64,000 bases of DNA, from positions 1-64,000 of the forward strand of contig MU832606.1 of NCBI GenBank assembly GCA_029204225.1. The letters are read 5' to 3'. Position 1 is the first letter of the stretch, and every line of letters begins with the position of its first letter. Origin of the DNA: Diphasiastrum complanatum. Lineage: Eukaryota; Streptophyta; Lycopodiopsida; Lycopodiales; Lycopodiaceae. The notes below the pieces were generated by a model. That model was not told the DNA's origin. It saw only the letters and a program-made list of their open reading frames with translations, and searched no databases. The position numbers and the translations under genes are program-made. Positions 33,171-46,496 of the stretch are shown here, piece after piece.

Positions 33171-33625
33171 AATCTTTTCAAGGATCCACCTTAAATTTCT
33201 CCTTTTCTTCTTCTTGATTTTTTCTTTTTTATTCTTTTAATTATTTAGTTAATTGTTACTTATTATTTTATTCACAATTTTTGATTTAGTGAAAAAAAAT
33301 TATTAAATGCGTATTTATACACGTGTGACAAAAGGTCATTCATAAATATATCCATATTTATGACCACGTGGAAGATTGTGTAGGCGTGATTATCTTTTTA
33401 AATTTTAACGATCTTAATTTAACTTAAGATTATCTTTAGCCACCGCTTTTATTTGCAAGTGACTATTGTCAAATCATGCTGCCACGTAATCATCTTCTCC
33501 AATGTGTCAATTTTAAAAATTGTAATTTCTATTTTCACTTCACACTTTCTTTTGCTCTCTATCGCTCACTATCCAAGTGCTCGCTATCACTCTTCTGTCA
33601 ATCTGTTATCACATTCGTGATTAAA

Positions 33626-33895
33626 ATGGATGCAAGTGCGAGCACCAGCGTAACTATCAATTGGAAGATACGAGCATCTATTCGCCTTGCTTCAATTCAG
33701 TCTTTACTGGATCGTTTCAGGCTGAGGAATTTGAAAGTGGACCCATCTATCGTGTTGTCAGATGTTAGCACTGAGTTTCTTCATTCTATCCATACCGTGG
33801 CTGACTCTGATTTTCAAGTTTCATTGCGGAACACTACCTTCACCATGAATGCTCGAGTGTCAAAGAGACTTAGAGATGGCAGAACAGCTACATGA
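33626..33895 (+). CDS. Extra open frame between gypsy integrase and 3' LTR
   Basis: An 89-codon frame starting at the Met at 33626 (MDASASTSVTINWKIRASIR), within a longer open stretch from 33476. It lies about 450 bp after the integrase stop and before the proposed 3' LTR. No domain is recognised. Some plant gypsy lineages carry additional frames in this position, but I cannot assign this one. It could be a chance frame. Confidence 0.35.
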   Translation: MDASASTSVTINWKIRASIRLASIQSLLDRFRLRNLKVDPSIVLSDVSTEFLHSIHTVADSDFQVSLRNTTFTMNARVSKRLRDGRTAT

Positions 33896-34174
33896 AGAGC
33901 TTAATACATGAAGTTTTTCTTCTATATTGCGTTGCAAATTATTTGATGCTGAGTTTCGTATGAGATGATGCTTATTTTATGTCACCAAAATATATTTTGA
34001 ATCAATATTTGATTCTGAAATATCAAGTGATCATTATCCACCAAATCAATGAAGAAATATCTCTCATGTGACCTAAGGAAGATCCTCAACACGAAATTAT
34101 TCTTGTCTAAGAAATGAATAAATCTCGAAACGAAGAATATATGTTCACGAGGACGTTTCACATTTGAGGGAGAT

Positions 34175-34610
34175 ATGTGATACCACATATTTGTATACTT
34201 AATCAAAAATGGCAATTTATACTTAGGAATGAGGATATGCATTGGACAACTATATATTTTGAAGAGGCCTACACCATTTTTTCGAGTAAAATTGTTAAGG
34301 ACCTACCTTTTACTTAAAGTCATGACCTCCTAAACTGAAACGACACTTGGATACGAAGCGACTAAATTCGAATTGTCACAATGAATAATCAACTATACAA
34401 TTTATTTGTACTTGTAACTTATATGATAATTAGAATTTGTAAATGGAGCGACGCACCAGGAATTCCTAGAGGTGTGTTTGTTTGCTCCGTAGGTTATAAA
34501 ACTAGACACTCTTCAGTTGAGAATACAGTTTAAAGACCTGACCGAATCAATCACCACAACACAACATCAAGTGCAATAAGACAAGACAACATATTTGCTC
34601 TCCCACAAAC
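34175..34610 (+). repeat. Probable gypsy 3' LTR
   Basis: A purine tract (tttgagggagata) ends at 34174 and the next bases are TGTGATACCACA, a typical LTR start. The right end is uncertain; agacaaca at about 34590 just before the PPR sequence is one candidate. The partner LTR is not in the window, so this cannot be confirmed by comparison. Confidence 0.5.
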
Positions 34611-34649
34611 TGTATATTCACACTGATAAGCAAGTACAAGGATAAAGTT

Positions 34650-35907
34650 GAACAGAGGGCGCCCGTGAGCTGTTCGACAACATGAGTGAACGAGATGTGG
34701 TTTCATGAACTGCGATGATTGCGGGATATGCACAGAATGGGCTTGGCAAGGAGGCCCTTGCTCTGTATGAGCAAATGAAACAGGAAGGCATGCAGCCAGA
34801 CAATTTCACTAAAAGCATGTGCCAGCCTAGCAGCCCTGGAACAAGGCAAACAGCTCCACTCCGAGATCATAAAAAGAGGCTTTCAGTCGGATGTGGTTGT
34901 GGGCAGCACCCTTGTTGACATGTATGCAAAATGCGGGTGCACAGAGAACGCCCGTGAGCTGTTCGACAACATGAGCGAACGAGATGTGGTTGTATGGACT
35001 GCTATGATTGCGGGATATGCACAGAATGGGCTTGGCAAGGAGGCCCTTGCTCTGTTTGAGCAAATGCAGAGGGAAGGCACGAAACCTGACGAGGTCACAT
35101 ATGTTAGTGTTCTCTCTGCATGTGCCCATTCCGGCCTAGTAGATCAGGGTCGTCATGTCTTTGATTTCATGTGAAAATCATGGTGTCACACCAACCAGGG
35201 AACACTATGCATGTATGGTTGATCTTCTAGGGCGTGCAGGGTGCTTGGACGATGCTGAGCTCTTTATCAACAAAATGCCAATTCAGCCTGATAATGTGGT
35301 TTGGATGACTTTGCTTGGTGCTGCTAGAAACCATGGCCATGCGGAGATAGGAAGACTTGCTTTTGATCGTGTCGTGAAGTTGGAACCAAAAAATGCTGCA
35401 CCGTATGTGCTGCTATCAAACATCTATGCAGCTGCTGGTAGGAAGGATGAGTTAGCAACGATCAGAAATGAAATGAAGAAGGCAGGTGTGAAAAAAATGC
35501 CTGGGTGCAGCTGGATCGAAGTTGATAACCAACTGCATGCCTTTGTTGTAGGTAATGCAACTCATCCACAAAGCAAGGAGATTCAGGCTGAACTGGATAG
35601 ATTGGTGGGGTTGATGAAAAAGGCAGGGTGTAAACCTAATTTAAGCTTTGTGCTGGATGATGTGGAGGACGAGGAGAAGGAGAATGCTTTGTGTGGACAT
35701 AGTGCGAAGCAGGCCATTGCTTTTGGGCTCATCAACACGCCTTTTGGGACACCTATTCGCATCAAAAAGAATCTTGGGGTCTGCGGTGACTGTCACAATG
35801 CCACAAAGATCATCTCAAAAATTGTTGGGCGTGACATCAGTGTGATGGATGCAAACAGAAACCACCATTTTAAGGATGGCTTCTGTTCCTGTGGAGATTA
35901 TTGGTGA
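34650..35907 (+). pseudogene. PPR protein, E/E+/DYW class, truncated and frameshifted
   Basis: The reading begins inside the PPR array, next to a gypsy LTR, so the organelle-targeting N-terminus and most repeats are missing. PPR motifs run in three frame segments: 34661-34811 with a TGA at 34706 in place of a Trp; 34813-35172 (ACASLAALEQGKQLH, SDVVVGSTLVDMYAKCG, ERDVVVWTAMIAGYAQNG, PDEVTYVSVLSACAHSGLVDQG); then 35175-35907. Near 34812 about 14 bp are missing relative to the repeat consensus, and near 35172 the frame shifts again. The last segment holds the E and E+ domains with the PG box (KMPGCSWIEV) and a DYW domain ending CGDYW. DYW domains act as C-to-U (or U-to-C) RNA-editing deaminases in chloroplasts and mitochondria. 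The zinc-binding CGDCH is intact, but the HSE active-site motif reads HSA (Ala codon 35704-35706). Confidence 0.93.
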
Positions 35908-36295
35908 TGATAAGTTGAAAAAAGCTTATTTGGACAGGCAGAAGGCTTGATTTGGGAGTTTTTTTTGGCAGCCTTGGTTCTCACACTTTTAACTTCACAA
36001 TGATGGCCAAAGTTGATCACTCATGAGTGTATTCTTATTGGTCTTTTGAAGACAATACAAGTCTTTGACCCCCATTTTCTCTCCATTTTTGCTTTTGAGG
36101 TTTTTTGTAGATGTTAGGGTGGACCAACTTTATTGTAAGATTAACTCGCATTCATTCCTGTTTACTTTGTTAGACTACTTTCCCTACCCAACAATTAGTT
36201 TTTAGCCCTTCGTTTGGGAAATAGTATACCTTGTTTTCAAAGTCAATCTTAAATTATTTAGCTTCATTTCCAAATCTTTAATGTGTGCTCAATGA

Positions 36296-36297
<2 letters not shown>
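35908..36297. other. 3' flank of the PPR pseudogene
   Basis: No other gene seen; it contains the likely 3' UTR of the former PPR gene. Confidence 0.4.

Positions 36298-36389
<92 letters not shown>
36298..36389. repeat. (CT)n(CA)n compound microsatellite
   Basis: CT to 36350 followed directly by CA to 36389, without interruption. Confidence 0.97.
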
Positions 36390-36391
<2 letters not shown>

Positions 36392-38140
36392 TGCCACTTT
36401 GCCCCTACGTTGCTTGGGAAAAATCTATCCCATTGGCATCGTTGTTCCATGAGCATCGGCGAGACGGGCATCGATTTCCTGCTTGCACCGTCAAAAAAAC
36501 TTGTGGTTGTCAGCGCATTGGGGCCAAATGCCTATGTGATTCTAAGGTGCGATCTTCCCCTTGGTTCACCCTTGGCCTCATCTCGTTGTCGCGCTCTCCT
36601 TTGGTTTTGTCATCATCTCTCCCCTGGCCATAGATGCTCCCACTCCATGGTCGTGATGTGGTGGTTGGTTTGTTGTTTGTTCCTTCCGTCCACCTCCACA
36701 CTTGGGAACATGCTCCACACATGTGAGATTTCACTATGTACATAATACTGCAAAAAGATCAAGCTAGATTTTGCCTATTTTTCACACCCCTCAGAAAGTA
36801 GCTTGATGAGATACTAGTTTAAATAAGAAACTTGAGATACTTGTCAAGTGGATCCTTTGGTGTGAATATGATGTGAAAACCAGCCAAAGGACATTTGGTT
36901 GCAGCCAATTGGGGAATGTTTTTTGGCGAGCTCGAGGCGAGCTTTTTCGTATTCGAAGCGAGCTTTTTTGTGTTCGAATTGGACTTCTTTGACACCAATT
37001 CGGATAGGTTAAAAAATCTAGCGATCAACTTCAGTAGGACGGAATCCATTACTTCATTGTCAGAGAATGCTAAGATTTTGTTGCAGGGTCTATTGGTTTC
37101 TCATGCATCAGGATTTGCTGAGAACAATTTCCCAAAAAAACACTATCTTCTTCATGACAAAACCTAAACCGTATATCAGAGATATAGGCAGAGGCACAGT
37201 AGATTGGGAGATCACAAGACTCTCTTCTGAATTAGAACACAATGAAACCAGAGAATTACCGTTTATTCATTTGAAGATTCCATAGAAGTTAGGGTAGCAT
37301 AATCTAACATAATCTAACTCTTATGTGGTGGTTCTCGGCTCTCCATTTTCATGTCACTGCTGGCACTTTCAGCCTTCACATCATTCGTGCTCACACGGAT
37401 GGGGGCATGCTTGTAGACAATGATCGTTAATTTTTGAGGTAGACCACAAATATTCATTTATTGTCAAGGCAAGGCCACTGTCAATTTCCACAATGCACTT
37501 GTTCTTCCTTGTATTACCAGAAAGCTTTTGAGCTTTTTAACGACAAATTTTGTTATAAGAAAACTGGTCACAAGACACCAACAAAATGTAGTATCTTTTG
37601 TATTGAGATCTTTTAGAAAGTGAAATAGGCAAACTTTGTGACCATAAATCGAATAGCACCAGTGAGACCCTAGAAAAGGCGCTTCTGTGGGAACCAATCT
37701 CAACATGGTGTTGCGATTCCTTTAGCTATCAAAGAAATACATAAGAAATCCCAACTAGAAGAGATATTATTGTAATTTTGTATAGCAAATGAGCAATGGA
37801 TAATGATGTCAAATGACCATCAGATCAGCTACAATATTAGGACTACCAATCATCATGTCAGTTGTCTAATCTAAAACTTCATATTGACAGATTAGTTAAG
37901 CAAACAACATCAAGTAACTTCTTATACTCCAAAGCTGAATAGATATCTGCAGCTGAAATAGGATGTACATCCATATGGAAGGCATACCCAGAATTATAGA
38001 AGTTACTATACAAAATAACAACTCTCATGTAGATTCCAACTATCTTGTGATCTTGCACCTTGCAGCAACTAGTATATCATGTGCTAAACGAGTTTTTTGC
38101 AGAACGGGTGTGATTTTTTGCACTACATTTTTTAAACGGG
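36390..38140. other. Non-coding stretch
   Basis: No recognisable gene. A short direct duplication near 36930-36975 (GGCGAGCTTTTTCGTATTCGAA and a variant with GTGTTCGAA) is the only structure noted. Confidence 0.4.
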
Positions 38141-38152
38141 TGTGGAACGGGT

Positions 38153-38309
38153 GCGAGAATTCACCGTGCTCCGATGCTGGCCTCTGCAACAGTCCACCAA
38201 CGCATTGTATTCCGTGCGAGTGCCAGGAACATGGGTGCACGTGCGCCGATACGGTTTGGGTGTGGCATTCTAAAGCGCAGGCCAGCGTCGGAGCGTGGTG
38301 AATTCTCGC
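38153..38309. repeat. Inverted-repeat unit with 31-bp arms
   Basis: Arms at 38153-38183 and 38279-38309 are reverse complements at 28 of 31 positions, each with GCGAGAATTCACC at the outer end (reverse-complemented on the right). The ~95-bp spacer contains CGCATTGTATTCCGTGC and GGGTGCACGTGCG. It resembles a small foldback element or hairpin repeat. Confidence 0.85.
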
Positions 38310-38960
38310 ACGCAAGTATGTCCCTCAACGCAGAGGGAGAGGCGCCTCCCATTGGTGCGCGTGCATGGTCAAGGATTCCCACGGCTGGATAGCTTGGACG
38401 ACAGACACTCCAACATGCTGACGCAGCCTACCGCACATGATGGCAACAGCCACAACTACGAATTTTGTGCTAGGCTTTCCATCGCGGGCGCATGCTCGTC
38501 ATGCATAGACAGCGCCGAGGGCTACAGTGCACCAGCGCATTGTATTCCGTGCTAGTGCCAGGAACGTGGGTGCACGTGCGTCGGTACAATTTGGGTGCGG
38601 CATCCTAAGGTGTAGGAGGCCAACGTTGAAGCGCGGCGAGCAAGTATGTCCCAGCGCAGGAGAGGCGCCTCCCATTGGCGCACATGCATGGTTCCACGGC
38701 TGGCTAGTCGGGACGACAGACACCCCAACACACCGAGGCAGGTCTGCTTCACGTGGCACCGGCCACAATTGCAAATCTTGCGCTGGGCTTTGCACTGTGT
38801 CACGCGCAGAGACAACGTCGTGGGCTACAGCAACAGCGCATTATATTTTGCGCGGGTGCTAGGAACATGGGTGCACATGCACCGGTACAGTTTGGGTGTT
38901 GCATCCTAAAGCATAGGCCAACATCGGAGCACGATGAATTCTCGCACAGACATGGTTGTG
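38153..38960. repeat. GC-rich tandem repeat, period about 300-335 bp, ~2.6 units
   Basis: The block starting CGCATTGTATTCCGTGC recurs at 38201, 38536 and 38837. Each unit has GTGCCAGGAAC, GGGTGCAC, a GGTTTGGGTG-like word and then (units 1 and 2) AGGCGCCTCCCATTGG and GACGACAGACAC. The right inverted arm is kept in unit 3 (about 38918-38948). Open frames across it on both strands are by-products of the base composition. Confidence 0.88.
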
Positions 38961-40930
38961 GGCTTCAATGCGTGAGTGCCAGGCCCCTGAGTGCATGTGA
39001 ATGGATTTGGTTTGTGTGGCTTCGCCGAACGCAGACGACGCGAGTACGTTGACATCAGCTTGGGCACTAGTGAACCAAAGCACAGGGGCTCCAGTGATGT
39101 GGTAAGGGCTTGCCTCGCTCATAATCATGGACAACAGGCCCCTTCAAGTCATTCTATCCTCAAGCACTCTGAGGAAAACATAGTATATGTGCATGCATGC
39201 TAGATAGGAATTTCTGTAATGATCGCCTAGTGAAGATCCGACTAGATCCTATTGCATGCAACCAAAAGGACACCTGTGGAGCAACCATGCAACCAACAAG
39301 AAATGGCTAGTCAATACCCTAACCACTTCACCCCCATGCCATAGTGAATGAATGCAAGAGAGGAGAGGCTCCTGGCTACAAGGATCAGAAAATCCAATAG
39401 GTAGATGGACGAGTTTCCACTAGTATATATTCTCTCCCATGAGGAGAGAATATTCCTCTAAGGATCCCCATGCAACATGGTATAGTGTTAGGGATTTTTT
39501 CGACAGGGGGTTGGTCCTGCCAAAAAGCCCAAGCGAGGGAAAGGGCCCACACTGCCCTTACGCGAATGACTAGGGTCAATTACCGCTTCCAATTATGGGG
39601 GTCATCCTAGACACCCTGTACTCCCCAATGAATGAGAGTTTTTAGGCTCTTAGAAGTATGATTGCAGGGAGAAGTTGCTATCTTCACTTGGTTTCTAGGT
39701 ACAGACTCTGATTCTTAGATTGCCCGTACTTGCATATGGGGGCTAGTAACATAATCATTAGCAAGATTTTCTCTAGGAGTTCCTAGAATCAATTCAGGGT
39801 GTTAAAACCATGCTCTTCTAGGATCATTCACTAGATTTTTGCTATCATTGTTAGATGCTACAAATGAGTGTACGGTCTACATATTTTGGCAAAACTACAC
39901 GTTTGTTAATTCAAGTGAATATGAAATAACAAGTGCGTATTTCTTAAGACCCATACCAGCTATGGCAGTCAGGTTGTCGTCATCGCAATTTTTTTGTAGT
40001 TAACAATCCTTCATGCATCACTTTACATCCCTTCATCCTTTAGTCTAACCCGTTAACAGTGCTTCATCATGCATAAATGAAAGAATGCACACGTAACATC
40101 GTAAGCGTTCTATTGAGATTACATTCATCATACAGATAGCAATTTTCAGAAGAAGCATTACCTGAAGTGTGGTTGAGAAAAACCAGCTTATCACAAGAGG
40201 TGCCTAGTCATGAATGCACTTTCCGTTGGCAGTTTGTCTTGCTTTCATCGATTGACATTATGTTGGTATGAACCCTTAAACATGTAGGTAGAAAGTTGTC
40301 TGAAAAAAGTCAGTAGCATTAGAGGCAATATCATAGGAACTAACAGCGATGGTATCTGTAGCAACCCGCAATTAGCTCACTGGCAGGTCTGATATAGACT
40401 TGAAAAGTTGTAAACAATCCTCATTTAGACTGTGTAGGGTCACAGGCAGTAGTAGTAAACCCATTTCCATCGGTTAGATACTCAAACGCTGACCATTCAT
40501 CCTTGAAGTGCTCTGCTCCATCATCCCTTCTTAAAAGCATCTTCACTGATAATGGTGTATCATCATATCTCCACAATTGCTAGTAATGATTATGTTGACA
40601 ACGATGTGATATCAGAGGCAATGATGAGTACAATTAGCTCTGGCTGGCTAGCGATGGTCAACCAACTAAGAACATTGATGAAAAGTTTTGTTCAAACTGT
40701 AAGTAAGGATATGTGTGGATCAATGCTTCGAATGATCATGATCCATTTATCAACTTCTGCTTAAAAACTTCGTGAGTACTGCACTAAAAGCAACGATCAG
40801 GTCCAAAAGAACAGATAGCAACAATCAGAGCCATGCTACTCATCATCTCTTGCTCGAATATTTATTGGGAGTCCACAGTAGAGACTGATCTTCAACGGTC
40901 AATGGGTACGTTGAAAGACAGTTCCTCAGA
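38961..40930. other. Non-coding stretch
   Basis: No coding similarity, LTR pair or tandem repeat recognised. A CACTAGTATATATTCTCTC segment near 39418 is promoter-like but unsupported. Confidence 0.4.
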
Positions 40931-40939
40931 AACTCTGGC

Positions 40940-41400
40940 CTCAAAAAGTCTTGAATAGTCTCGAAAATTTGAAAAACTTTAGAAAACTAGAAAAATTCAC
41001 GAAGATTGCAAAAATTGCGAAAAATTCGAGACTAAAAATTTTGACAATACTCGAAAAATTCGCGAAAATCGCAAAAAATTCGAGACTAAAAATTTTGACA
41101 ATACTTAAAAAATTCGCGAAAATCTCAAAAATTTGCGAATAGAGTCGAAAACCCGAAAATCTTGAAAATTTTAAAAATCTGAAAAAATTCGCAAAAATAT
41201 CGAAAAATTCGAGGCTCTCGAAAAATTCACGAAAGTCTCGAAAAATTCGAGGCTCTCAAAAAATTCGCGAAAGTCTCGCAAAATTCAAAACCCTGAAAAT
41301 TTTGGAAAACCTGAAAATCTCGAAAAATTCAAAAAACTTCCGAAAAATTCGAAAAATTCGAGAAAATTCGAGAGAATTGAAAAAGTCCATAAACTTTGAA
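40940..41400. repeat. CGAAAAATTCG-type minisatellite
   Basis: The word CGAAAAATTCG and close variants recur more than 15 times, mixed with GAAAATCTCGAAAA and AAATTTTGACAATACT. A 60-bp sub-block is duplicated near 41010-41110. Many words are self-complementary (CGAATTTTTCG). Confidence 0.9.
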
Positions 41401-42600
41401 AATTTTCTAAATAGCTGTAATTTCAGCGGATGCAATTTATTTTTTTCTAGAATTTTTTTTTTAATAGATCGGCAGTAGGTAGTCGGCCAACTGGGTGTGC
41501 ATATTCCCAAGTCAGTTGCTTACTCCAATACAATCCACCAAAGAAATTTGTTATTAATGGTCTTAATCTCCTAGGCACACTTCGTTTTGTGGGGTTATAG
41601 TGCATATATACAGTTTTTCTTACTGATACTATTGTTTCTCCTTCATGGGAACAAGAATTACAGTCTAAAGTCAACAAAATGGATTCAATTCGACAGCTTT
41701 AAATTTGTAATGAGGCAATAATTTTGTGGACGACACATCCTCATCAATCCTGACTACTTAACCAAGGCGATGATAGTTGATCAGAAGAAGCGTCTTCATT
41801 TTTTAGGACAAAAATGTTTAAGTAAGGGGAGTGTCATGTACTACTAGTACATCAATGCTTGTCAATGCATCAAAATATCCATTGTAAGCTTTGTAGGCCC
41901 AAAAAGAGCTAGACTTGAGAACAAGGCGGTTCCTTCTTTAGGCCCTTCAAAGTAACTAAAAAGGATAATAGGCCAATAAGGGCCCAATCTAGTTTAAATA
42001 ATACTTAACAAGGGTTAACTATTCCTCAAGATAGTTAAGTTAAGTAAGAGCTTTGTCTATAACTAGGCAAGAGACATCATTTTTGGAATCTTTTGGCTCA
42101 TTTGCAAGTGAGAGCTTCTAGCTTCCTTGTGAATGTGAGCCATAGGGATCTCCATTGCTAGGTCTCAGGTGCCATATCTACATGAATTCATGCTCATTTA
42201 CATTGTTTTGTACTCTTCTTTTCATTTCTATTGTGATTCTATGGAGATCTTTGTGTTTCTAACTTTCTATGGATATGCTATCTTGAATGCTTTGTACTTT
42301 TCTTGCTCTTAGCTTTACTTCCATTGTAATTGCTATTTGCTTAGATTTGGCACATGACAAATATTCTCCAAACCGGATTCTTAACAAAAATACAAGATAT
42401 TCAAGTTTTGTCTACCATAGGCTCTTATTCAAAAAGTTCCAATTATGTATCTTACTCTGGATTTGTCTCAAAATACTTTCAAATATTCAAATTTTCATAC
42501 ATAATCTGGCTTTCTTCTGAAAGCTATGCAACCAATGGATCCTACGATAGAATTTATCAAATCAATTCACCCTCTTTTTTAAAGAAATCACCAACTTTCT
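41401..42600. other. Possible LTR start and unassigned sequence
   Basis: A purine tract (aagtaaggggag) ends at 41831 and is followed by TGTCATGTACTACTAG, the usual layout of a polypurine tract and LTR start. No upstream polyprotein or partner LTR was identified, so this is tentative. A minus-strand frame at 41677-41447 ends in a run of As on its own strand but shows no known domain. Confidence 0.35.
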
Positions 42601-44560
42601 ATAAAAGTTAGTTGGTGAGATGAAATCTGAGAATATCTAAACCCATAAAAATTAGTAATAAGTGCCTGACACGAAGGATTCACTCTATTACAACTGGGAC
42701 TTTTCTTCCAAACATTTTTACCTTGAGTGACAATAACTATCATCCAACTGAAATCCAACTATGCAAAAGAGATAATATGAGTTTAAGGGATTCTATCACC
42801 TTGGAATTTACTAGAATTCCAACACCTATTCATACAAGTAATAATTCACATGATGATAACAATCTGTCAAATGAATAATGTCATGCTTGAAAGAGTCATA
42901 TAAATTAATCTGAAGTCTTGTATGTGAGAAAGTTATTAAGAAGTAAGAGTTTAAGAAGGTGAGAAATAGGTTTAAGGGTTTCCGATTTTGTAAATGTTGA
43001 GATACTCATTGGGGATCCAAATTAAACCTTAGAATTTCACAAAATATCCCATAAAATTTGATCAATAGTTTTAAATTGACATTCAATAATTATCAAAGCC
43101 TACCATTTTCAATCAGACCCTTATGGTCTAGAACCTGCCCTTTGAAATTATTGATGTCTCATACCACTAGCTTTCCTTCCAAAAAGATTCTTAACCCCTT
43201 AAATCTGATTTTCTAGAGATCCACTGATCCAACTAGTTATCCTATAATCCCTATAGAAAAATATCTTTCACTACTGAAAATTGGAGAATCCATTCATTTG
43301 GATGACTGGCATGCCTTTCAGATGGATATACCAAATCTACACATGACTTTGTGATCTAAGCAAAAGGATTAACATGGTTCACCATCACATTATAACCCAC
43401 CTAGATTAGTGATAAGTTTCAAAATCCCTCTCATTTGATAGCTTTAACTATAGAGATAAGCTTATGTCACCACTAACAAATGCAATGTGATTCATGTGTT
43501 AAATTCTCCTTATAGCATCTAAATTACATCTCAAATGTAAAAAATATCTTTTATGAATTCAACTTAATGAATTATATTTTGAAAAGTAAAATTCAATATT
43601 GAGCAATTATTCCCAAGGATTTTCAAAAAATCCTAACTACAAAATACATTTTCAGTGCACACTTACTATCCCTGAATTCCCCACTACTTCCTCCCTTAGA
43701 ATTTTAAGTCCCCTGAAAATCTCATTCTACTAAGGCACAAAGAAGGTTATGAGACATATAGTAAATATAAAGTGAATTACCACAGTAAAAAGTCTGAAAT
43801 AATTCATTTCAACTGTAACTTTTGCTTATAATCAACCACAAGATTAAACTCACGAAGCAAGTACAGTTTTTTAACTTCTAAAACAGTTCCTATCACTTTA
43901 TAACTTTTCTAATCACAAAATTGGACCGTTCTCCTTTTCATCAACCGGCTAGGCATTACTTCGTCAATATCTGAGGTTGTCAAAACTCAAAACATGAAAT
44001 TACATGAATGAAAATCTCTCAAAATTGGATCTCATCAACTCTTAAATTGTATCCAGCAAAGTTGCTTTGCCAAAATAAAGAGTCAAATCCTCAATCATTT
44101 TTTGTCTAGCCATTTCATATTATCTGACATTTTTCAGTTCTAATTTGACGAATATCTATTGTGCGATTCTGGGAACAACATGGAATATTCTAGAATATTG
44201 CAAGAGGCTTCTACAATAAGCCCAAACAATACGTAAATAAAGTAGAGAGTCAGAAGTATTAGAAACAGGCGACCAATTGGCATCCTGCGTGTGCGAGTCC
44301 AACATTGGGCCTTAGGCTAATAAGTGTCGTGAAGCACAATTATTCAATAAAGTATTTTAAACTTAGCTTTTTTAACGTTCTTAAGTTGGGAAACACAACT
44401 TGACCTCAAGAAACACAAAGTGATCTTGACAGTCAAGATAGTGATCCTGATGGAACTTCAGTAGCCAATCAGAGTGAAGGGGGCTCACCTCTCAAATCTA
44501 TAAGAGGGAATCATTTCCCTTGTATTTGATCTACTTCTACTCCATCTAATAAAACTCTGT
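42601..44560. other. AT-rich non-coding stretch
   Basis: Nearly 2 kb without a convincing reading frame or repeat. The last part (about 44180-44560), with CTAATAAAACTCTG before the CT tract, resembles an LTR R-U5 region, but no ends could be set. Confidence 0.35.
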
Positions 44561-44561
44561 C

Positions 44562-45337
<776 letters not shown>

Positions 45338-46491
45338 CTTCTTTGATCTCTAGATCTGACTGATTAGGGAGGCACAGAAAGGGTCCAATAGTATCTTGCA
45401 AAACTCGACCCATTTCTAATGATCAAAATCGATCAAAAATGTATCTAGCAAAATAACCGCTTTCAAAATTTGACCATGTTTGAAATTCAACAAAAAAAAA
45501 ATCAATTCTAACTCTCTCTTTGGGAGTACCACACTCCAAAAGTTAAAATGTCGTTACAAAATCAAAATGTCGGCAAATTGTGTGTACTACGTATAGTAAA
45601 ATTTGTACTTCCTTCAGTCTATTTGAATTAGCTATAACCAGTAAATAACTTAACTTTAGTGAAAACACTATAACTAAATCCAATTGAACGAATCCTCAGT
45701 CTGGTCAATTCACTATCTAAGTTCATTCCATAGATAACATTAAAAAATTTGAAGTCTTGAATTTTTGAAATTTCTGATTTTTACCAAATTTTACGTAGCT
45801 CATAAATTATGACGAAAATACCGTTAATACGAAAGGAAAGTGAAATCTAGAAATCGATATATTGTTTGATTTCGTATGTCATTAATCCAATGTCAGACTT
45901 GCATGCAAAGCATACAATTAGTCTCAAAATGTCATTACGGAATTTTTTTATGTAGACTCAATTTTCAAGAATCCACTAGCCACTCACATTGGTCTATGAC
46001 AGAATCATCAAAGTACATGTGTATAACCATTTAAAACAACTATAGGTCTACCATTCGTGTTAGAATCACTCAAAGAATCACCATGAAACTAATCCACAAG
46101 CATAGTACACCAAAGTTGAAAAAAAAAATAGATGATTTCAGCAATTTTAGATAGATTTTAAACGACCATAATTTGAGCTACGATGCACCAAATTGGTCAT
46201 TGTAAAGCATAGTATAAAGGGAAGGAAAGTTTTTTACATGACTGTCATATCACCCTGCCATATCACCCTACCACTTTAGCTTCACACATACAAGTTTAGA
46301 GAGTTCAAAAAACTAGTAAGAGGTCGGATAGCTTTCTGGAAAGGCCAAGAGAATTAAAAAAAACATATTCGATTGACTCCATGCATGATCCTCTTGTGGA
46401 TTTGTAGTAATAAATCTCGCAAAAAACATAAAAAAGACCATTTTTAGCTCTTTTTGGGCATCCTACACCCTCTATTCTTTGAATTCTCGGC
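45338..46491. other. Non-coding stretch left of family-B copia
   Basis: AT-rich, without recognisable coding sequence. The first copy of the family-B target duplication (TCTAA) is at 46492-46496. Confidence 0.4.
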
Positions 46492-46496
46492 TCTAA

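Noticed and set aside
36895-37167. Frame with repeated EASFFVFE
   Set aside because: Explained by a ~21-bp direct duplication; no domain or neighbouring gene structure.
38040-39134. Many overlapping frames of 80-110 codons on both strands
   Set aside because: GC-rich tandem repeat gives long frames by composition; no domain, and all frames shift between repeat units.
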